Shown: positions 34,370 to 43,951, numbered from the stretch's first letter. The stretch is DNA of 64,000 nucleotides from Verrucomicrobiota bacterium (GCA_018240015.1 JAFEGJ010000007.1:62001-126000); one strand, 5' to 3'. Notes: a model not told the origin generated them from the letters alone. Program-made: numbers and translations.

Positions 34370-36695
34370 AGGTTTCCTCTTTTTTACGCATATTGCATCC
34401 CTTGCAAACGGGATATTGGAGATAGTTTTCTTGCAGCTTAAGGTACTGAGGGCTCGCAAAAATTTCGGCGATGGAACGATCGTAGAGGTTTCCAAAATCT
34501 CCGAGGGTTTTGCGCTGCTCATTAGGAGCGCAGCAAGGTCCAAAACGGCCTTCAGCCGAGACCCAAGCTTCTTTTCCTAGGAAGGGGCAGACGCCTTCGG
34601 GCAATATCTCTTCAGTGGCGTCTTCGCTCAAAGGGAAAATATTTTCGAGAAGGATTTTTTCTCCCGAAGGAAGACGGAGATTTTCAGCGACGCTATAGGC
34701 TTCTTCGACAGCGATGTTCCATTTCCTAATGGCTTCTTTATTTCGCCGCATGGATTGGGACTCCATCTCCTTCGTGAAGACCCATAGGTGATGGCCTTTG
34801 ACGCGGTTGACGCCCAGATCTATGGCCAGGCGTACGATATCAGCAAGCTCGCTGACGTTGTGCTCCAAGAACGTCATCTGAAATGTTACACGGCAGTACG
34901 AGCCCCCTAGAGCAGCATGCGTATCTCTTACCCGGATAAAATCTTTTACGTTTTGCAAAACTTTTTCCCATGAGGTGCCGATCATAATGAGCTCTTGCGT
35001 GGCCTTCGAGGCTCCATTCCAGGAAATTTTGACATCGGAGGCCAAGGGGATAATCAGCTCACCCCACTTCGTGGCGCCCTTGCCGGGAAATGTTCCATTG
35101 GTAGTGAGGTTGAGTTTGACACCAAATTCCCGGCAGAGATTCAAGATTTCCGGAAAATCACGGTAAAGAAGTGGCTCGCCCATAGTCGAAGGAATGATCT
35201 CGCGCAAGGGAGATCCTTTGGCTTCAGAAAGCACTTTGCGAATGAGAGCGATATCCATGCGTCTTCGTGGTCTTCCTTCGGCTTTTCGCTTCGTTTGACA
35301 CTGGCTATAGATCGAGTGCTCTTCGCACATGATGCAGTGCAAGTTGCAATCATCGGGGTTCGTGTCGAACGTGATCCGCCAAGGGCCTGGAATTTTTTTT
35401 GTCCGCAGATCTTCGTAGAATTTTATTATCGTACGAGCATGAGATGTGATGTCGGGAATGTTGCCGTCTTCCGATAGGTGATACCCGCGCTGCCCTAACT
35501 CTTTTGCGAGCTCTGGATTATGAGCAAGTCGTTCCATTTTCTGGGCTAAATCGTGGGGATTTCTGTGTTCAAAGAGGAGGCCGTTGTATTCATGTTTTAC
35601 ATATTCGGCCATGCCGCCAAAATTGGCAGTGATAACAGGAATGCGGCATTGGAGCGCTTCATGAATCACCAGTGGAGAATTTTCTCCCCAAATAGAAGGA
35701 ACGACGATGGCATCGACATGGTTAAAGACATCTTCTATCAGCTGGTAATTGGCATATCCCCCTTTCCATTCGATGCGCTGCTGGACATCCTTCGGAAGCG
35801 TTTGGACAAAAGTTTTGAGCGAAGAGGTAAAAGGAGGAGACTCGCCGCCCCATATCCTGAGCAGGGGCTTTCCTTTGACTTGAGCAAAGGCCTGAATTAG
35901 ATGGTGAATACCTTTGGCTTGCTTATGAGTTCCAATATAGCCAAAAACAAATGGTTTTTCCGGCGCTCGGATGCGTCCTTCGAGGCGTTTTAGATTAAAA
36001 CCATAATCGAGATAGACGGTTTTTTCTTTGGGCAGACCAAACTCACCCACAAATCGATCGAGCAAATATTTTGATGGAGCGATGAATAAATCGATGAGTT
36101 TTACCATTTCTCGGATGTGCTCCATGCGCTGGCGGGTCCAGCTCGTCCAATAGGCAATATCTTCTTTTTCTCTACTCGCGTCTCCGGTGAAATATTTGGA
36201 GTAGCATGCGAGTGCACAATCGTGATCTATTTGGCGAGCACACAGAGGGTCAGGTTCTTCTCCTGGCTGAGAAAACGTACGCAAAAATTGTCCGCGGGGA
36301 CACATCAGCCAAAAATCGTGCAGAGTAAATACGATCGGAATCTTTTTGTCGGCCGCTTTTTTAACTACCGATGTCGAGAGATGATTGAGATGACCGATAT
36401 GCAAAATATCAGGGTTGTATTCTTCCAATACTTTGTCAAAAGCATCATCAACAGCTGTGTGCTGGTAGCGATCTTTGGTCCTTGCCATATTGATTAAGAT
36501 TACTTCAACGCGCTCTTCGAGAGGGTCTTTTTCGCGTGTGAGAGCGTATTCGGGAAGAAAGGCATTTTCTTGCCGGGAAAAGACTTTTACTTCTTGCCCT
36601 TCTGATATAAGAGCGTGTGTCAGAAGCTGGGTATATACTTCAGATCCCGCACTGTACCTGGGAGGATAACCGTGGATGAGTTGGAGTATTTTCAT
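34308..36695 (-). CDS. glycosyltransferase (GT4) / radical-SAM SPASM fusion protein
   Basis: A 795-residue fusion. Residues 1-430 are a GT-B glycosyltransferase of family 4: LIHGYPPRYSAGSEVYTQLL, the FGYIGTHKQAKGIHHLIQAF nucleotide-sugar half, and the EX7E motif E338-E346 in GENSPLVIHEA. Residues 437-795 are a radical-SAM enzyme with C450, C454 and C457 in CNLHCIMC, the TMGEPLLY segment, and a SPASM-like cysteine-rich end (GVCPFLG, FGPCCAPN, VCKGCNM) for extra Fe-S clusters. Start and end overlap galE and the methyltransferase gene by 56 and 62 bases. A joint enzyme acting on one substrate (glycosylate and radical-modify) is the obvious idea but is inference. Confidence 0.88.
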   Translation of the reverse strand: MKILQLIHGYPPRYSAGSEVYTQLLTHALISEGQEVKVFSRQENAFLPEYALTREKDPLEERVEVILINMARTKDRYQHTAVDDAFDKVLEEYNPDILHIGHLNHLSTSVVKKAADKKIPIVFTLHDFWLMCPRGQFLRTFSQPGEEPDPLCARQIDHDCALACYSKYFTGDASREKEDIAYWTSWTRQRMEHIREMVKLIDLFIAPSKYLLDRFVGEFGLPKEKTVYLDYGFNLKRLEGRIRAPEKPFVFGYIGTHKQAKGIHHLIQAFAQVKGKPLLRIWGGESPPFTSSLKTFVQTLPKDVQQRIEWKGGYANYQLIEDVFNHVDAIVVPSIWGENSPLVIHEALQCRIPVITANFGGMAEYVKHEYNGLLFEHRNPHDLAQKMERLAHNPELAKELGQRGYHLSEDGNIPDITSHARTIIKFYEDLRTKKIPGPWRITFDTNPDDCNLHCIMCEEHSIYSQCQTKRKAEGRPRRRMDIALIRKVLSEAKGSPLREIIPSTMGEPLLYRDFPEILNLCREFGVKLNLTTNGTFPGKGATKWGELIIPLASDVKISWNGASKATQELIMIGTSWEKVLQNVKDFIRVRDTHAALGGSYCRVTFQMTFLEHNVSELADIVRLAIDLGVNRVKGHHLWVFTKEMESQSMRRNKEAIRKWNIAVEEAYSVAENLRLPSGEKILLENIFPLSEDATEEILPEGVCPFLGKEAWVSAEGRFGPCCAPNEQRKTLGDFGNLYDRSIAEIFASPQYLKLQENYLQYPVCKGCNMRKKEETYGHLETTTCCSPANPSPAPR

Positions 36696-37731
36696 AGATA
36701 TATCCTAGTTGTTTTTTTTGGTTGTACCAACCCCAGGCTGTAGAAATGAGAGTAGTTAAATCCGAGTGCTGGGGATGCCACTCTAAGATGTCTTTTGCAC
36801 GCTGAGTATCAGCGATGAGATAGGGAGGGTCGCCGGGGCGTGGTGGTCTTATTTTGTAGGGAACTGGTTTTTTTAGGAGAGATTCTACTTCGTCAAGAAT
36901 CTGCCGTATCGAATAGCCCTGACCTGAACCGATATTGAGCGTTACGGCCTTGCTTTCTTGAAGAAACTCTAGGGCGCACACATGGGCTGAGCTGACGTCT
37001 TGTACATGGACATAATCTCTCACAGCAGTTCCATCTACAGTTGCATACTGTTCCCCAAAAATCTGGAGCGGTTTTCCTGTCATGGCTGCCTCAAGGGCGA
37101 GAGGAATAAGGTGGGTTTCCGGATGGTGATTTTCTCCGATTTGATAATCAAGATCAGAGCCAGCGACATTGAAATACCGCAAAATCGCATATTTCAATCC
37201 ATATGCCTTCGCAAAATCACGGATCATTTGCTCTCCCATCCATTTTGACCAGCCATAAGGGTTGATCGGCGAGAGAGGATGGTCTTCAGAAATGGGCGAA
37301 GTTTGTGCATGGCCATATGTGGCGCAGCTGCTGGCAAAAATGATCGATTCCACCTCTGCATGAACCAAACTCTCCAATAATGTTAAAGTTCCTTCGACAT
37401 TAGTGTTATAATACATCGCTGGGTGAGCGCATGACTCGCCAACATAGGCTAAAGCGGCACAATGGATGACACTGACTGGTTGGTATTTTTCTAAGATATC
37501 GTCAACGAAAGACCGGTCGCGAATGTCGCCCTTTTCCAAAGGGCCCCATTGAACCGAAGTCATGTCTCCTCTTCCTAAATGATCGATGACGATAGGAAGA
37601 TATCCTGCTCGGTAAAGAGTTTTAGCGATGTGGCTACCAATGAATCCGGCGCCACCTGTAATAACAACCGCTTTTAGATCTTGGCAATTTTTCACATAGA
37701 AAATTCTATCAGGATAAGAAAATATTGACAA
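36640..37731 (-). CDS. galE: UDP-glucose 4-epimerase
   Basis: Interconverts UDP-glucose and UDP-galactose. Extended SDR fold: VVITGGAGFIGSHIAKTLY, the IHCAALAYVGES segment, FASSCATYG with YGWSKWMGEQM (Tyr-x-x-x-Lys), RYFNVAG and the GalE-type VRDYVHVQDVSSAH end. The start is uncertain: the open frame begins with TTG 37731, GTG 37695 is an alternative, and no ATG or ribosome site is present before the NAD loop. It leads the minus-strand operon galE-GT4/radical SAM-WG methyltransferase-acetyltransferase and probably supplies its sugar nucleotide. Confidence 0.92.
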   Translation of the reverse strand: MSIFSYPDRIFYVKNCQDLKAVVITGGAGFIGSHIAKTLYRAGYLPIVIDHLGRGDMTSVQWGPLEKGDIRDRSFVDDILEKYQPVSVIHCAALAYVGESCAHPAMYYNTNVEGTLTLLESLVHAEVESIIFASSCATYGHAQTSPISEDHPLSPINPYGWSKWMGEQMIRDFAKAYGLKYAILRYFNVAGSDLDYQIGENHHPETHLIPLALEAAMTGKPLQIFGEQYATVDGTAVRDYVHVQDVSSAHVCALEFLQESKAVTLNIGSGQGYSIRQILDEVESLLKKPVPYKIRPPRPGDPPYLIADTQRAKDILEWHPQHSDLTTLISTAWGWYNQKKQLGYIYENTPTHPRLSSQVQCGI

Positions 37732-37875
37732 ATCAGCGTCAAGGCTTGTTTCGCCTATTTTAGAAGAGCTTGATTGTTTCTCATTACGAGGAGAGAAGTT
37801 TATGACCGAATGAACGCATCAATGGCTTGTGTCTAATATGTGCTGACTAATGTAAGCCCCTTTGCTTGCTCCTGG

Positions 37876-40353
37876 CTAATCTGCTTTTTTCACACTAATC
37901 ACGACTTTATCATCTTTGGCAGAGACTTCTACTTCTTGCCCGGAATTAATTTCTCCTTTCAGGATTGCAGTAGAAAGAGGGCTGACAACGGCATGTTGGA
38001 TCAGGCGTTTTAGGGGACGTGCGCCATACTCAGCATCGTAGCCTTCTTTGGCGAGGTAGGCAAGGAGGTTGTCCTTCCAAACAGGCTTGATGTGGCCTTC
38101 GGAGAGTCGCATCGCAACATTGTTGAGCTGGATGCCGACGATTTTTTCGATCTCTTTTTCGGTGAGGGGATGGAAGGGAAGAATTTCATCGAGGCGGTTG
38201 AGAAACTCTGGCCTAAAATGCCGGCGAAGGGCATCTGTGGCCAGGTTAGAGGTCATGATGAATAAGGCATTCTTGCAGTTAACGGTGCGGCCTTTGCTAT
38301 CGGTTAAGCGTCCATCGTCGAAGATTTGGAGGAGGATGTTGAAGACGTCGGGGTGTGCTTTTTCGATTTCATCGAGGAGAACGACGGAGTAAGGACGGCG
38401 TCTAATTGCTTCAGTGAGCTGTCCGCCTTCTTCGTAGCCGATATAGCCGGGTGGAGATCCAATGAGCTTGGAAACGGTGTGTTTTTCCATGTACTCTGAC
38501 ATGTCGAGGCGGATCATCGCTTCTTCTTGATCAAAGAGGAGGCGTGCGAGGGCTTTAGCAAGTTCGGTTTTTCCAACACCTGTGGGGCCGACAAAGAGAA
38601 AGACGCCGATGGGGCGGCTCGGGTCGCTGAGGCCCGCGCGGGATCGGCGGATGGCTTCACTGACGGCCACGATCGCTTCGTTTTGTCCGATCACTAAGGC
38701 CTGAAGATCTTGTTCGAGATGGAGGAGTTTTTCGGCCTGGCCTTGGAGCATTTTTTGAACGGGAACGCCGGTCCATTTTGAGACAATTTGGGCGATGAGA
38801 GATTCATCGACTTCTTCTTGCAGAAGGCGGTTTTGCTCGCCCCCGAGTTTTTTTTGGAGGTCTTCGAGTTCTTTTTTGAGGGCGGGGATTTTACTGTAGC
38901 GGATCTCAGCGACTTTATTGTAGTCGCCTGCGCGCTCGACTTCTTCTTCTTGGAATTTGAGCTTTTCGAGTTGGTCTTTTTTGGTTTTCAGTTCATCGAT
39001 GCGCTTTTTCTCATCATTCCAGCGTAGGCGAAGAGCAGAGAGTTCTTCTTTGAGTTTGGTAATTTCTTTGTCGTCGGTGGGAAGTCCTTCGCGCTTCAAG
39101 GCTTCTTGTTTGACGATGAGGCTAGCGAGCTCTCGATCTTTACGGTCAATGGGCAGAGGAACGCTGCCGAGTTGGAGGCGGATCATGCTGGCGGCTTCGT
39201 CGATGAGATCGATAGCTTTATCGGGAAGTTGCCGATCGGTGATGTAGCGGTGGGAGAGAAAGACGGCGGCATGGAGCGCGGCTTCGGTGATGCGCACCCC
39301 GTGATAAATTTCGTAGCGCTCTTTGAGGCCGCGGAGGATGGCGATAGCATCCTCGAGAGAGGGTTCTTCGACGAGAACGGGTTGGAACCGGCGTTCTAAG
39401 GCGGCATCTTTTTCGATGTGCTTTTGGTATTCGGCAAGGGTTGTGGCGCCGATGCAGTGCAGCGTTCCGCGTGCAAGGGCGGGTTTGAGGAGATTCGCGG
39501 CGTCCATAGCGCCTTCGGAGGCCCCGGCGCCAACAAGGGTGTGGACTTCATCGATGAAGAGGAGGTATTTTCCTTCGCTATTTTCGATTTCGGTGAGGAT
39601 ACTTTTAAGTCTTTCTTCAAATTCTCCGCGGTACTTTGTCCCTGCGATGAGGCTTCCCATATCGAGGGCGAAGAGTTCCTTGCCTTTGAGGGATTCAGGG
39701 ATGTCACTGGCAATGATGCGCTGGGCAAGGCCTTCGGCGATTGCGGTTTTACCAACGCCGGGTTCTCCTATGAGGATAGGATTGTTTTTAGTGCGGCGCG
39801 ATAAGACTTGCATGGTGCGGCGGATTTCTTCATCGCGGCCGATGACGGGATCGAGCTTGCCGCTGCGGGCGAGTTTTGTGAGATTTTTGCAGTATTTGTC
39901 TAAGGCTTGAAGAGAAGATTCAGCGGTGGGCGAGTCCATAGTGTGATTTCCCCTAATTTCTTTAACTTTTTGTTCGAGCTTTGCGGGCGTTTGTTTCCAG
40001 CCTGCAAAAGGAAGAGCCAGCAAGAGATGGTCGGTGGCGATATAGGTGTCTTTCCATTTGTGGGCGATCGCTTGGGCCTCGGAGAGAGCGGATTGAAGAG
40101 TGGATGAAATCGTCGGTTCGGAAGGGGTGCCTGAAAAGGTAGGCGATTTTTTGAGCTGAGTTTCGATTTGGGTAAGAAGATCGGAGGGGTTTAGCTTTAG
40201 AGAAGCGGCGAAGGAAGAAAAATATCCTTGGGGGTCCGAGAATAGAGCGTGGAGAAGATGGTGCTCGGTCACCTGGGTATGTTTACGTGATCTAGCAAGC
40301 TCGATCGCTGTTTGGAGAGCTTCTGAGACAGAATCTGTAAATTGTGGCGCCAT
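37876..40353 (-). CDS. clpB: disaggregase chaperone ClpB
   Basis: Hexameric AAA+ machine that resolubilises aggregated proteins with DnaK. The 825 residues contain the Clp N-domain, AAA module 1 with Walker [16 protein letters not shown] and [13 protein letters not shown], a long coiled-coil middle domain (about 390-510), and AAA module 2 with [19 protein letters not shown] and [11 protein letters not shown]. No IGF-type ClpP loop is seen, as expected for ClpB. Length is slightly below the common 860. ATG 40353 follows TGAGGCGCCT and lies 20 bases after the stop of the small exported protein, so the two may be co-transcribed. Confidence 0.97.
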   Translation of the reverse strand: MAPQFTDSVSEALQTAIELARSRKHTQVTEHHLLHALFSDPQGYFSSFAASLKLNPSDLLTQIETQLKKSPTFSGTPSEPTISSTLQSALSEAQAIAHKWKDTYIATDHLLLALPFAGWKQTPAKLEQKVKEIRGNHTMDSPTAESSLQALDKYCKNLTKLARSGKLDPVIGRDEEIRRTMQVLSRRTKNNPILIGEPGVGKTAIAEGLAQRIIASDIPESLKGKELFALDMGSLIAGTKYRGEFEERLKSILTEIENSEGKYLLFIDEVHTLVGAGASEGAMDAANLLKPALARGTLHCIGATTLAEYQKHIEKDAALERRFQPVLVEEPSLEDAIAILRGLKERYEIYHGVRITEAALHAAVFLSHRYITDRQLPDKAIDLIDEAASMIRLQLGSVPLPIDRKDRELASLIVKQEALKREGLPTDDKEITKLKEELSALRLRWNDEKKRIDELKTKKDQLEKLKFQEEEVERAGDYNKVAEIRYSKIPALKKELEDLQKKLGGEQNRLLQEEVDESLIAQIVSKWTGVPVQKMLQGQAEKLLHLEQDLQALVIGQNEAIVAVSEAIRRSRAGLSDPSRPIGVFLFVGPTGVGKTELAKALARLLFDQEEAMIRLDMSEYMEKHTVSKLIGSPPGYIGYEEGGQLTEAIRRRPYSVVLLDEIEKAHPDVFNILLQIFDDGRLTDSKGRTVNCKNALFIMTSNLATDALRRHFRPEFLNRLDEILPFHPLTEKEIEKIVGIQLNNVAMRLSEGHIKPVWKDNLLAYLAKEGYDAEYGARPLKRLIQHAVVSPLSTAILKGEINSGQEVEVSAKDDKVVISVKKAD

Positions 40354-40373
40354 AGGCGCCTCATTTTACCAAA

Positions 40374-40676
40374 TTACCCGATTTTTTTGGCACTCACCGA
40401 AGTGCCTGAGACGGTGTTGGTGATTTTTACAGGATATTGGGTATCCGTCGAAGGACCAAAAGTGGCAGAAAAGGGGGTAATCCAAAATTGAGTTGTCCCG
40501 CGATCTTGGGGTGCGACTTCATACACACTGCCGTCGCTGAAGCGGAGCTGCGTGCCGCCTTTGATGTTCTCGGAGAGGTAAATTTCTGGTTTGGGTGCTT
40601 CTGCGGCTCCCATGCCATGGCTAAACATGAGGGCGTAGAGAAGGGCGAAAGCGGGCATACTGCGGACAAAATGCAT
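40374..40676 (-). CDS. small exported protein
   Basis: A 100-residue protein from ATG 40676, six bases behind AAGGAG; an open upstream frame of 59 codons runs through a palindrome and is not convincing. The N-terminus is a signal peptide (MHFVRSMPAFALLYALMFSHG, cleavage near GAAEA). The mature part is beta-rich and ends TVSGTSVSAKKIG. No family recognised; a small periplasmic or surface protein. A good promoter lies upstream. Confidence 0.75.
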   Translation of the reverse strand: MHFVRSMPAFALLYALMFSHGMGAAEAPKPEIYLSENIKGGTQLRFSDGSVYEVAPQDRGTTQFWITPFSATFGPSTDTQYPVKITNTVSGTSVSAKKIG

Positions 40677-40695
40677 AGGACACTCCTTGAAAGCT

Positions 40696-40724
40696 GTTAT
40701 ACGAAGGAGTGATAATATTGTAAA
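40696..40724 (-). promoter_or_regulatory. promoter of the small exported protein gene
   Basis: Minus-strand TTTACA (40719-40724) and TATAAC (40696-40701) with exactly 17 bases between, 19 bases before the start codon, with AAGGAG in the leader. The transcript could continue into clpB. Confidence 0.62.
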
Positions 40725-40784
40725 TAATTTTTTTAACAGGTCGTTCCTGATTGGATGCTTTGGAGTTGATGTTTTATGACTTTT

Positions 40785-40859
40785 GATGAGGTTTTGAGAC
40801 GGCCGAGGAAGCCCATATGCGCAGCTGCATATGGGTGACGAGGACGGAATCAAAACATC
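40785..40859. repeat. 75-base palindromic element
   Basis: A hairpin with outer arms GATGAGGTTTTGA and TCAAAACATC, an imperfect middle, and a perfect 9-bp inner stem CCCATATGC/GCATATGGG around GCAGCT. It lies in the 213-base gap between the small exported protein gene and the transglutaminase-like gene, 60 bases upstream of the promoter. No T-run follows on either strand, so it is not a standard terminator. No second copy was found in the window. Confidence 0.6.
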
Positions 40860-40889
40860 GCAAAAGGCAAAAGCAGCAACCCAAATGAT

Positions 40890-42407
40890 CTAATTAGGAG
40901 CGGCCGATGGAGGGCAAAGACGGCGGAGATGGTCTTTGAGGCCGCGCAGGGCGCGGCATTTGTGCTCGCGGGCTGTGAGGAGTTCTTCGGTCTTGTAGAG
41001 ATATTTCCAAGCGCTGAGGTAGTCATATCTTTCTAGAGAAGAAATGGCCAGGTAGTATTCGACACTGGCATTGTTGGGGTCGAGGGCGTGGTATTTTTCG
41101 AGGATGTCTTTGGCTTCGGTCATGCGCCCGAGTTGGAGGTAGGTGATGGCGAGATGGAAAAGTCCGGCGCGAAAGCGCGGGTAGCGGCGCAGGGTTTCTA
41201 GGAGTTCTTTTTGCTTTTTGACGATGGAGGCTCGGTTAGAATCGACGTGTTGAAAAACCGCTTTAATGCCGTCAGCATTAATTCGCCCGGCAAAATAGTC
41301 GTCCGGAATGGTTTCAGCGGAAACAGCATGGTCGTAGGTGAACTTCTGGAGCGGTTTTAAAAGCTTTTTGGCTTCCGATTTTTTTCCAAGAAACAGGTAA
41401 TTGAGTCCCAGGAGAAATTTGTGCAGGGGATCATCGGGTAAAAACGGAGCTGCTTTGAGGTAGAGCTCGACCGATTTATCGTACTTTTCTTGGGTCCAAG
41501 CAACGGAAGCTTCGTTGACAAAGGCCATCCCAATGACTTCTTTCATCGTACGCTGAGCAAGGCGTCTTGTTTCGATGCCGAGGTAGACTTCCGAGGGAAG
41601 ATGGATGCCGCGGGCTGTGGTTTCGATGTTGGTAACGCGGAGGCCCTCGCGGTAGCGAACAAAGATGTGGCCCGGAGGCGTGATGATTTCAAGGGGAAGG
41701 TCGATGCGCTGTGCAATGGAAAGGTAGAGGATGGAGACGCCGAGGCAAACGCCCTCGCGGCTATCGAGAACGGAAGGAAGAAAGGTGTAGAGGTCGATCT
41801 CTTTCGCATAGAGTGAGTGGGGCGGAAAGCGGAAGTGCATTTCTTCAAAGATGAAGCGATTGATCTCGCGGATTTTGTCATAGGATGTGGCAGTTGAGGG
41901 AAGGCGGGCGAGAATTTGGAGGGCCATGAGGTCGAGGAGCGCTTCGTATTGCTCGATCTTGCCTCTATCTTCATCGAATTGATACAGAAGTAGGCCTCTA
42001 CCCAAATCGACGTGCTCGGTAGGAAGAGCCAGGAGTTCTTGTTTGGTCCAGACTTGGTGGCCAGGAAGAAAGCGATTAGAGAGTTTGCTGGCAAGAGAGA
42101 GAATAGCGCCGAGTTGTTCCTCACTCAATACGGGAGGTGGCAGATGCGAATCGCGGGTGATGAGCGAGATAATGGCCTGGATATCAAGAGAAGGCAGCTG
42201 CAGTGGTGTAGAAGAAACCTTTCCCCCGCTGAGTAGATGCCAGGCGTGTTTCAGCGCTTTTTGCCCTTCGGGTGTTTCACTGTAGAGGTTGTAGAACGCG
42301 AGATGTTGCGAAACAGAGAGAGGATCGAGGCTGGAGAGGAGGGATTTGAGGTGGCCAGAGTCTGCCCAAAGAGTGGAAAATAAAAGTAAAAAGCCAGCTA
42401 TACGCAT
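40890..42407 (-). CDS. exported transglutaminase-like (SirB1 family) protein with TPRs
   Basis: A 505-residue protein with a short signal peptide (MRIAGFLLLFSTLWADS). The middle holds a transglutaminase-fold core of the SirB1/Transglut_core2 type: FEEMHFRF, the likely catalytic Cys in SREGVCLGVSILYLSIA, and the His in IITPPGHIFVRY. The C-terminal third is TPR-like (LGLNYLFLGKKSEAKKLL, AITYLQLGRMTEAKDIL, ALDPNNASVEYYLAI). Family members are poorly characterised; protein cross-linking or peptide-bond cleavage in the periplasm is conceivable. It is transcribed in the same direction as the TPR genes before it, 20 bases after the last. Confidence 0.84.
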   Translation of the reverse strand: MRIAGFLLLFSTLWADSGHLKSLLSSLDPLSVSQHLAFYNLYSETPEGQKALKHAWHLLSGGKVSSTPLQLPSLDIQAIISLITRDSHLPPPVLSEEQLGAILSLASKLSNRFLPGHQVWTKQELLALPTEHVDLGRGLLLYQFDEDRGKIEQYEALLDLMALQILARLPSTATSYDKIREINRFIFEEMHFRFPPHSLYAKEIDLYTFLPSVLDSREGVCLGVSILYLSIAQRIDLPLEIITPPGHIFVRYREGLRVTNIETTARGIHLPSEVYLGIETRRLAQRTMKEVIGMAFVNEASVAWTQEKYDKSVELYLKAAPFLPDDPLHKFLLGLNYLFLGKKSEAKKLLKPLQKFTYDHAVSAETIPDDYFAGRINADGIKAVFQHVDSNRASIVKKQKELLETLRRYPRFRAGLFHLAITYLQLGRMTEAKDILEKYHALDPNNASVEYYLAISSLERYDYLSAWKYLYKTEELLTAREHKCRALRGLKDHLRRLCPPSAAPN

Positions 42408-42427
42408 AGAACTAATATAGCGCTATC

Positions 42428-43141
42428 TCATGCGCTTCGCAAAGAAGATTGTAGCTGTTTTCGAAAGATTTGCAAAACTGTGTCACTGGGGTCTATCGTG
42501 AGTCCTTCTTCTACATCTTTTAGGGCAGCGGCATTGTCGCCACTAGACTGGTAGGCGATGGCGCGCCAACGGAAAAAATGGGTGCATTGATTTTCTTTTT
42601 TGCATAAAGGAGAGAGCATTAAAATTGCCTGTTGGTATTCATTGCGATTGATGAATGCTTGTGCCATCGCTGTTATTAACTCCTCAAATTTCGATTGATG
42701 CTGGGGTACTTGCACAAGATCTTCCTTAGCCTTATCTAGCTGACTCTGCATATAACATACGAACGCGCGGAAGCACCGCAGGGTAGGATTTGGGTCTTTT
42801 ATGTGATCGATAAGAAGGTTTAAGCAGTTTTCAGCTTTTTTAAATTGGAAATGTTTTAAGTGATACCTAAATGTTTTGTGAGCGCTGAATATGGTTTGGG
42901 CATAAAGCGTTTGTAAATGGGGATGGATTGATGATTTGCAGAAGTTGAGTAGTTCCATCGCTGTAGGAAGGTCTTTTTCAGCCACGTAAATGCCTATATG
43001 CCACTCACAAGCTTCAAACAGATCCATATGGCCAAATTGATGGTGAGCATTTACTAAGGCATGTGCTAAGTAATAATCCCCTTGTTCGACGGTAGTTAGT
43101 ACACTTGTTTGAGCAGGTGAAAGGGTGGTGGTTATGTGCAT
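42428..43141 (-). CDS. TPR protein
   Basis: A 237-residue helical protein with at least four tetratricopeptide-like repeats (for example AMAQAFINRNEYQQAILMLSPL and WRAIAYQSSGDNAAALKDVEEGLTIDPSD at the end). No signal peptide or other domain. It lies three bases after the next small TPR gene and 20 bases before the transglutaminase-like gene in one run of same-strand genes. TPR proteins serve as T3SS chaperones (SycD/LcrH type) or scaffolds; nothing here separates these options. Confidence 0.78.
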   Translation of the reverse strand: MHITTTLSPAQTSVLTTVEQGDYYLAHALVNAHHQFGHMDLFEACEWHIGIYVAEKDLPTAMELLNFCKSSIHPHLQTLYAQTIFSAHKTFRYHLKHFQFKKAENCLNLLIDHIKDPNPTLRCFRAFVCYMQSQLDKAKEDLVQVPQHQSKFEELITAMAQAFINRNEYQQAILMLSPLCKKENQCTHFFRWRAIAYQSSGDNAAALKDVEEGLTIDPSDTVLQIFRKQLQSSLRSA

Positions 43142-43144
43142 ATA

Positions 43145-43471
43145 TTAAGGTTTCCTTTTCGTAGTGGAGAAAGCAGCTTTATGAATATTTTCTTGTGCCT
43201 TCAAAAGTTTTGGATTACGGGGATCCAATTCTAATGCTCGTATGACATCGAGAAGGGCCGGATAGGGTTTTTGATTTCGGCAATGCGCAGCGGCGCGTAA
43301 TGCCAGGAGGTTGATGTCGGGGCTCGGATTGTTATCTAGTTTGTTGGACAGAATTTCCAAGGCTGAACCGATCTTGTTTTTTCTGATTAAAGCAATAATC
43401 CTTTGTTCCTCATTGAGAGGCAGGGGAAAATCGGTTTGGGATAAATCAAATAAACTGAGCGGTCGTGTCAT
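43145..43471 (-). CDS. small TPR-like protein
   Basis: A 108-residue protein from ATG 43471 (MTRPLSLFDL) behind TGAGG; an upstream TTG would add five residues. It contains about two TPR-type helices pairs, ending ALLDVIRALELDPRNPKLLKAQENI. Part of a run of three small TPR genes that look related to each other, with a three-base gap to the next one. Function unknown. Confidence 0.7.
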   Translation of the reverse strand: MTRPLSLFDLSQTDFPLPLNEEQRIIALIRKNKIGSALEILSNKLDNNPSPDINLLALRAAAHCRNQKPYPALLDVIRALELDPRNPKLLKAQENIHKAAFSTTKRKP

Positions 43472-43588
43472 TATATTGAACCTCAAAAATAGTCAATTTT
43501 ACGGCAAATGAGAGAATATGAAAAGCTGTTTTGGATAGATTTGTATAGAGAAGATAAGATGGGAAGTGGGAAGGCACTTTTCTTCGGT

Positions 43589-43951
43589 TCACCTATTAAG
43601 CGGGTTATATAATTGGGTGATAATACGATTTTTAATTTCGTTGAGAGCTGTATTTGTTGGTGACAAGATCATAGCCAGCTCGATACTTCTCAGCGCGGTT
43701 GGGAAATTCCCCTCTGCTTCATAAACAACTCCGACCCAGTAATAATACTGGGCAGTAGAGATTATATTTTTTCGGAAGGCGTATTCAATAGCCGCAAAAG
43801 CACTAAGGAATCTTTTTTCTTGAACAAGGGGCGAGATGGTTCTTATCAAGTAGGGTATATTTTCATAGGGCAATGCAGGCTGATTGAATGAGATATCTGT
43901 CTTCACAATGTTTATATGTGTTGGACGGACTAAAGGTGAGGTATTCTGCAT
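43589..43951 (-). CDS. small TPR-like protein
   Basis: A 120-residue protein. ATG 43951 (MQNTSPLVRPTH) is preferred because GGGAG lies eight bases before it; ATG 43978 upstream is possible. The body has YWVGVVYEAEGNFPTALRSIELAMILSPTNTALNEI, a clear TPR, plus a preceding repeat. It is followed by a 117-base gap before the next TPR gene. It probably arose with its two neighbours by duplication, judging from the shared length, layout and the ending D/S-P-x-N/D pattern. Confidence 0.7.
   Translation of the reverse strand: MQNTSPLVRPTHINIVKTDISFNQPALPYENIPYLIRTISPLVQEKRFLSAFAAIEYAFRKNIISTAQYYYWVGVVYEAEGNFPTALRSIELAMILSPTNTALNEIKNRIITQLYNPLNR

Noticed and set aside
40381-40403. GGCACT/AGTGCC inverted repeat with TTGGCACTC upstream of clpB, resembling half of a CIRCE heat-shock operator
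   Set aside because: CIRCE needs TTAGCACTC, nine bases and GAGTGCTAA. The spacer here is about five bases and the right half does not match; the sequence is also the coding end of the small exported protein.
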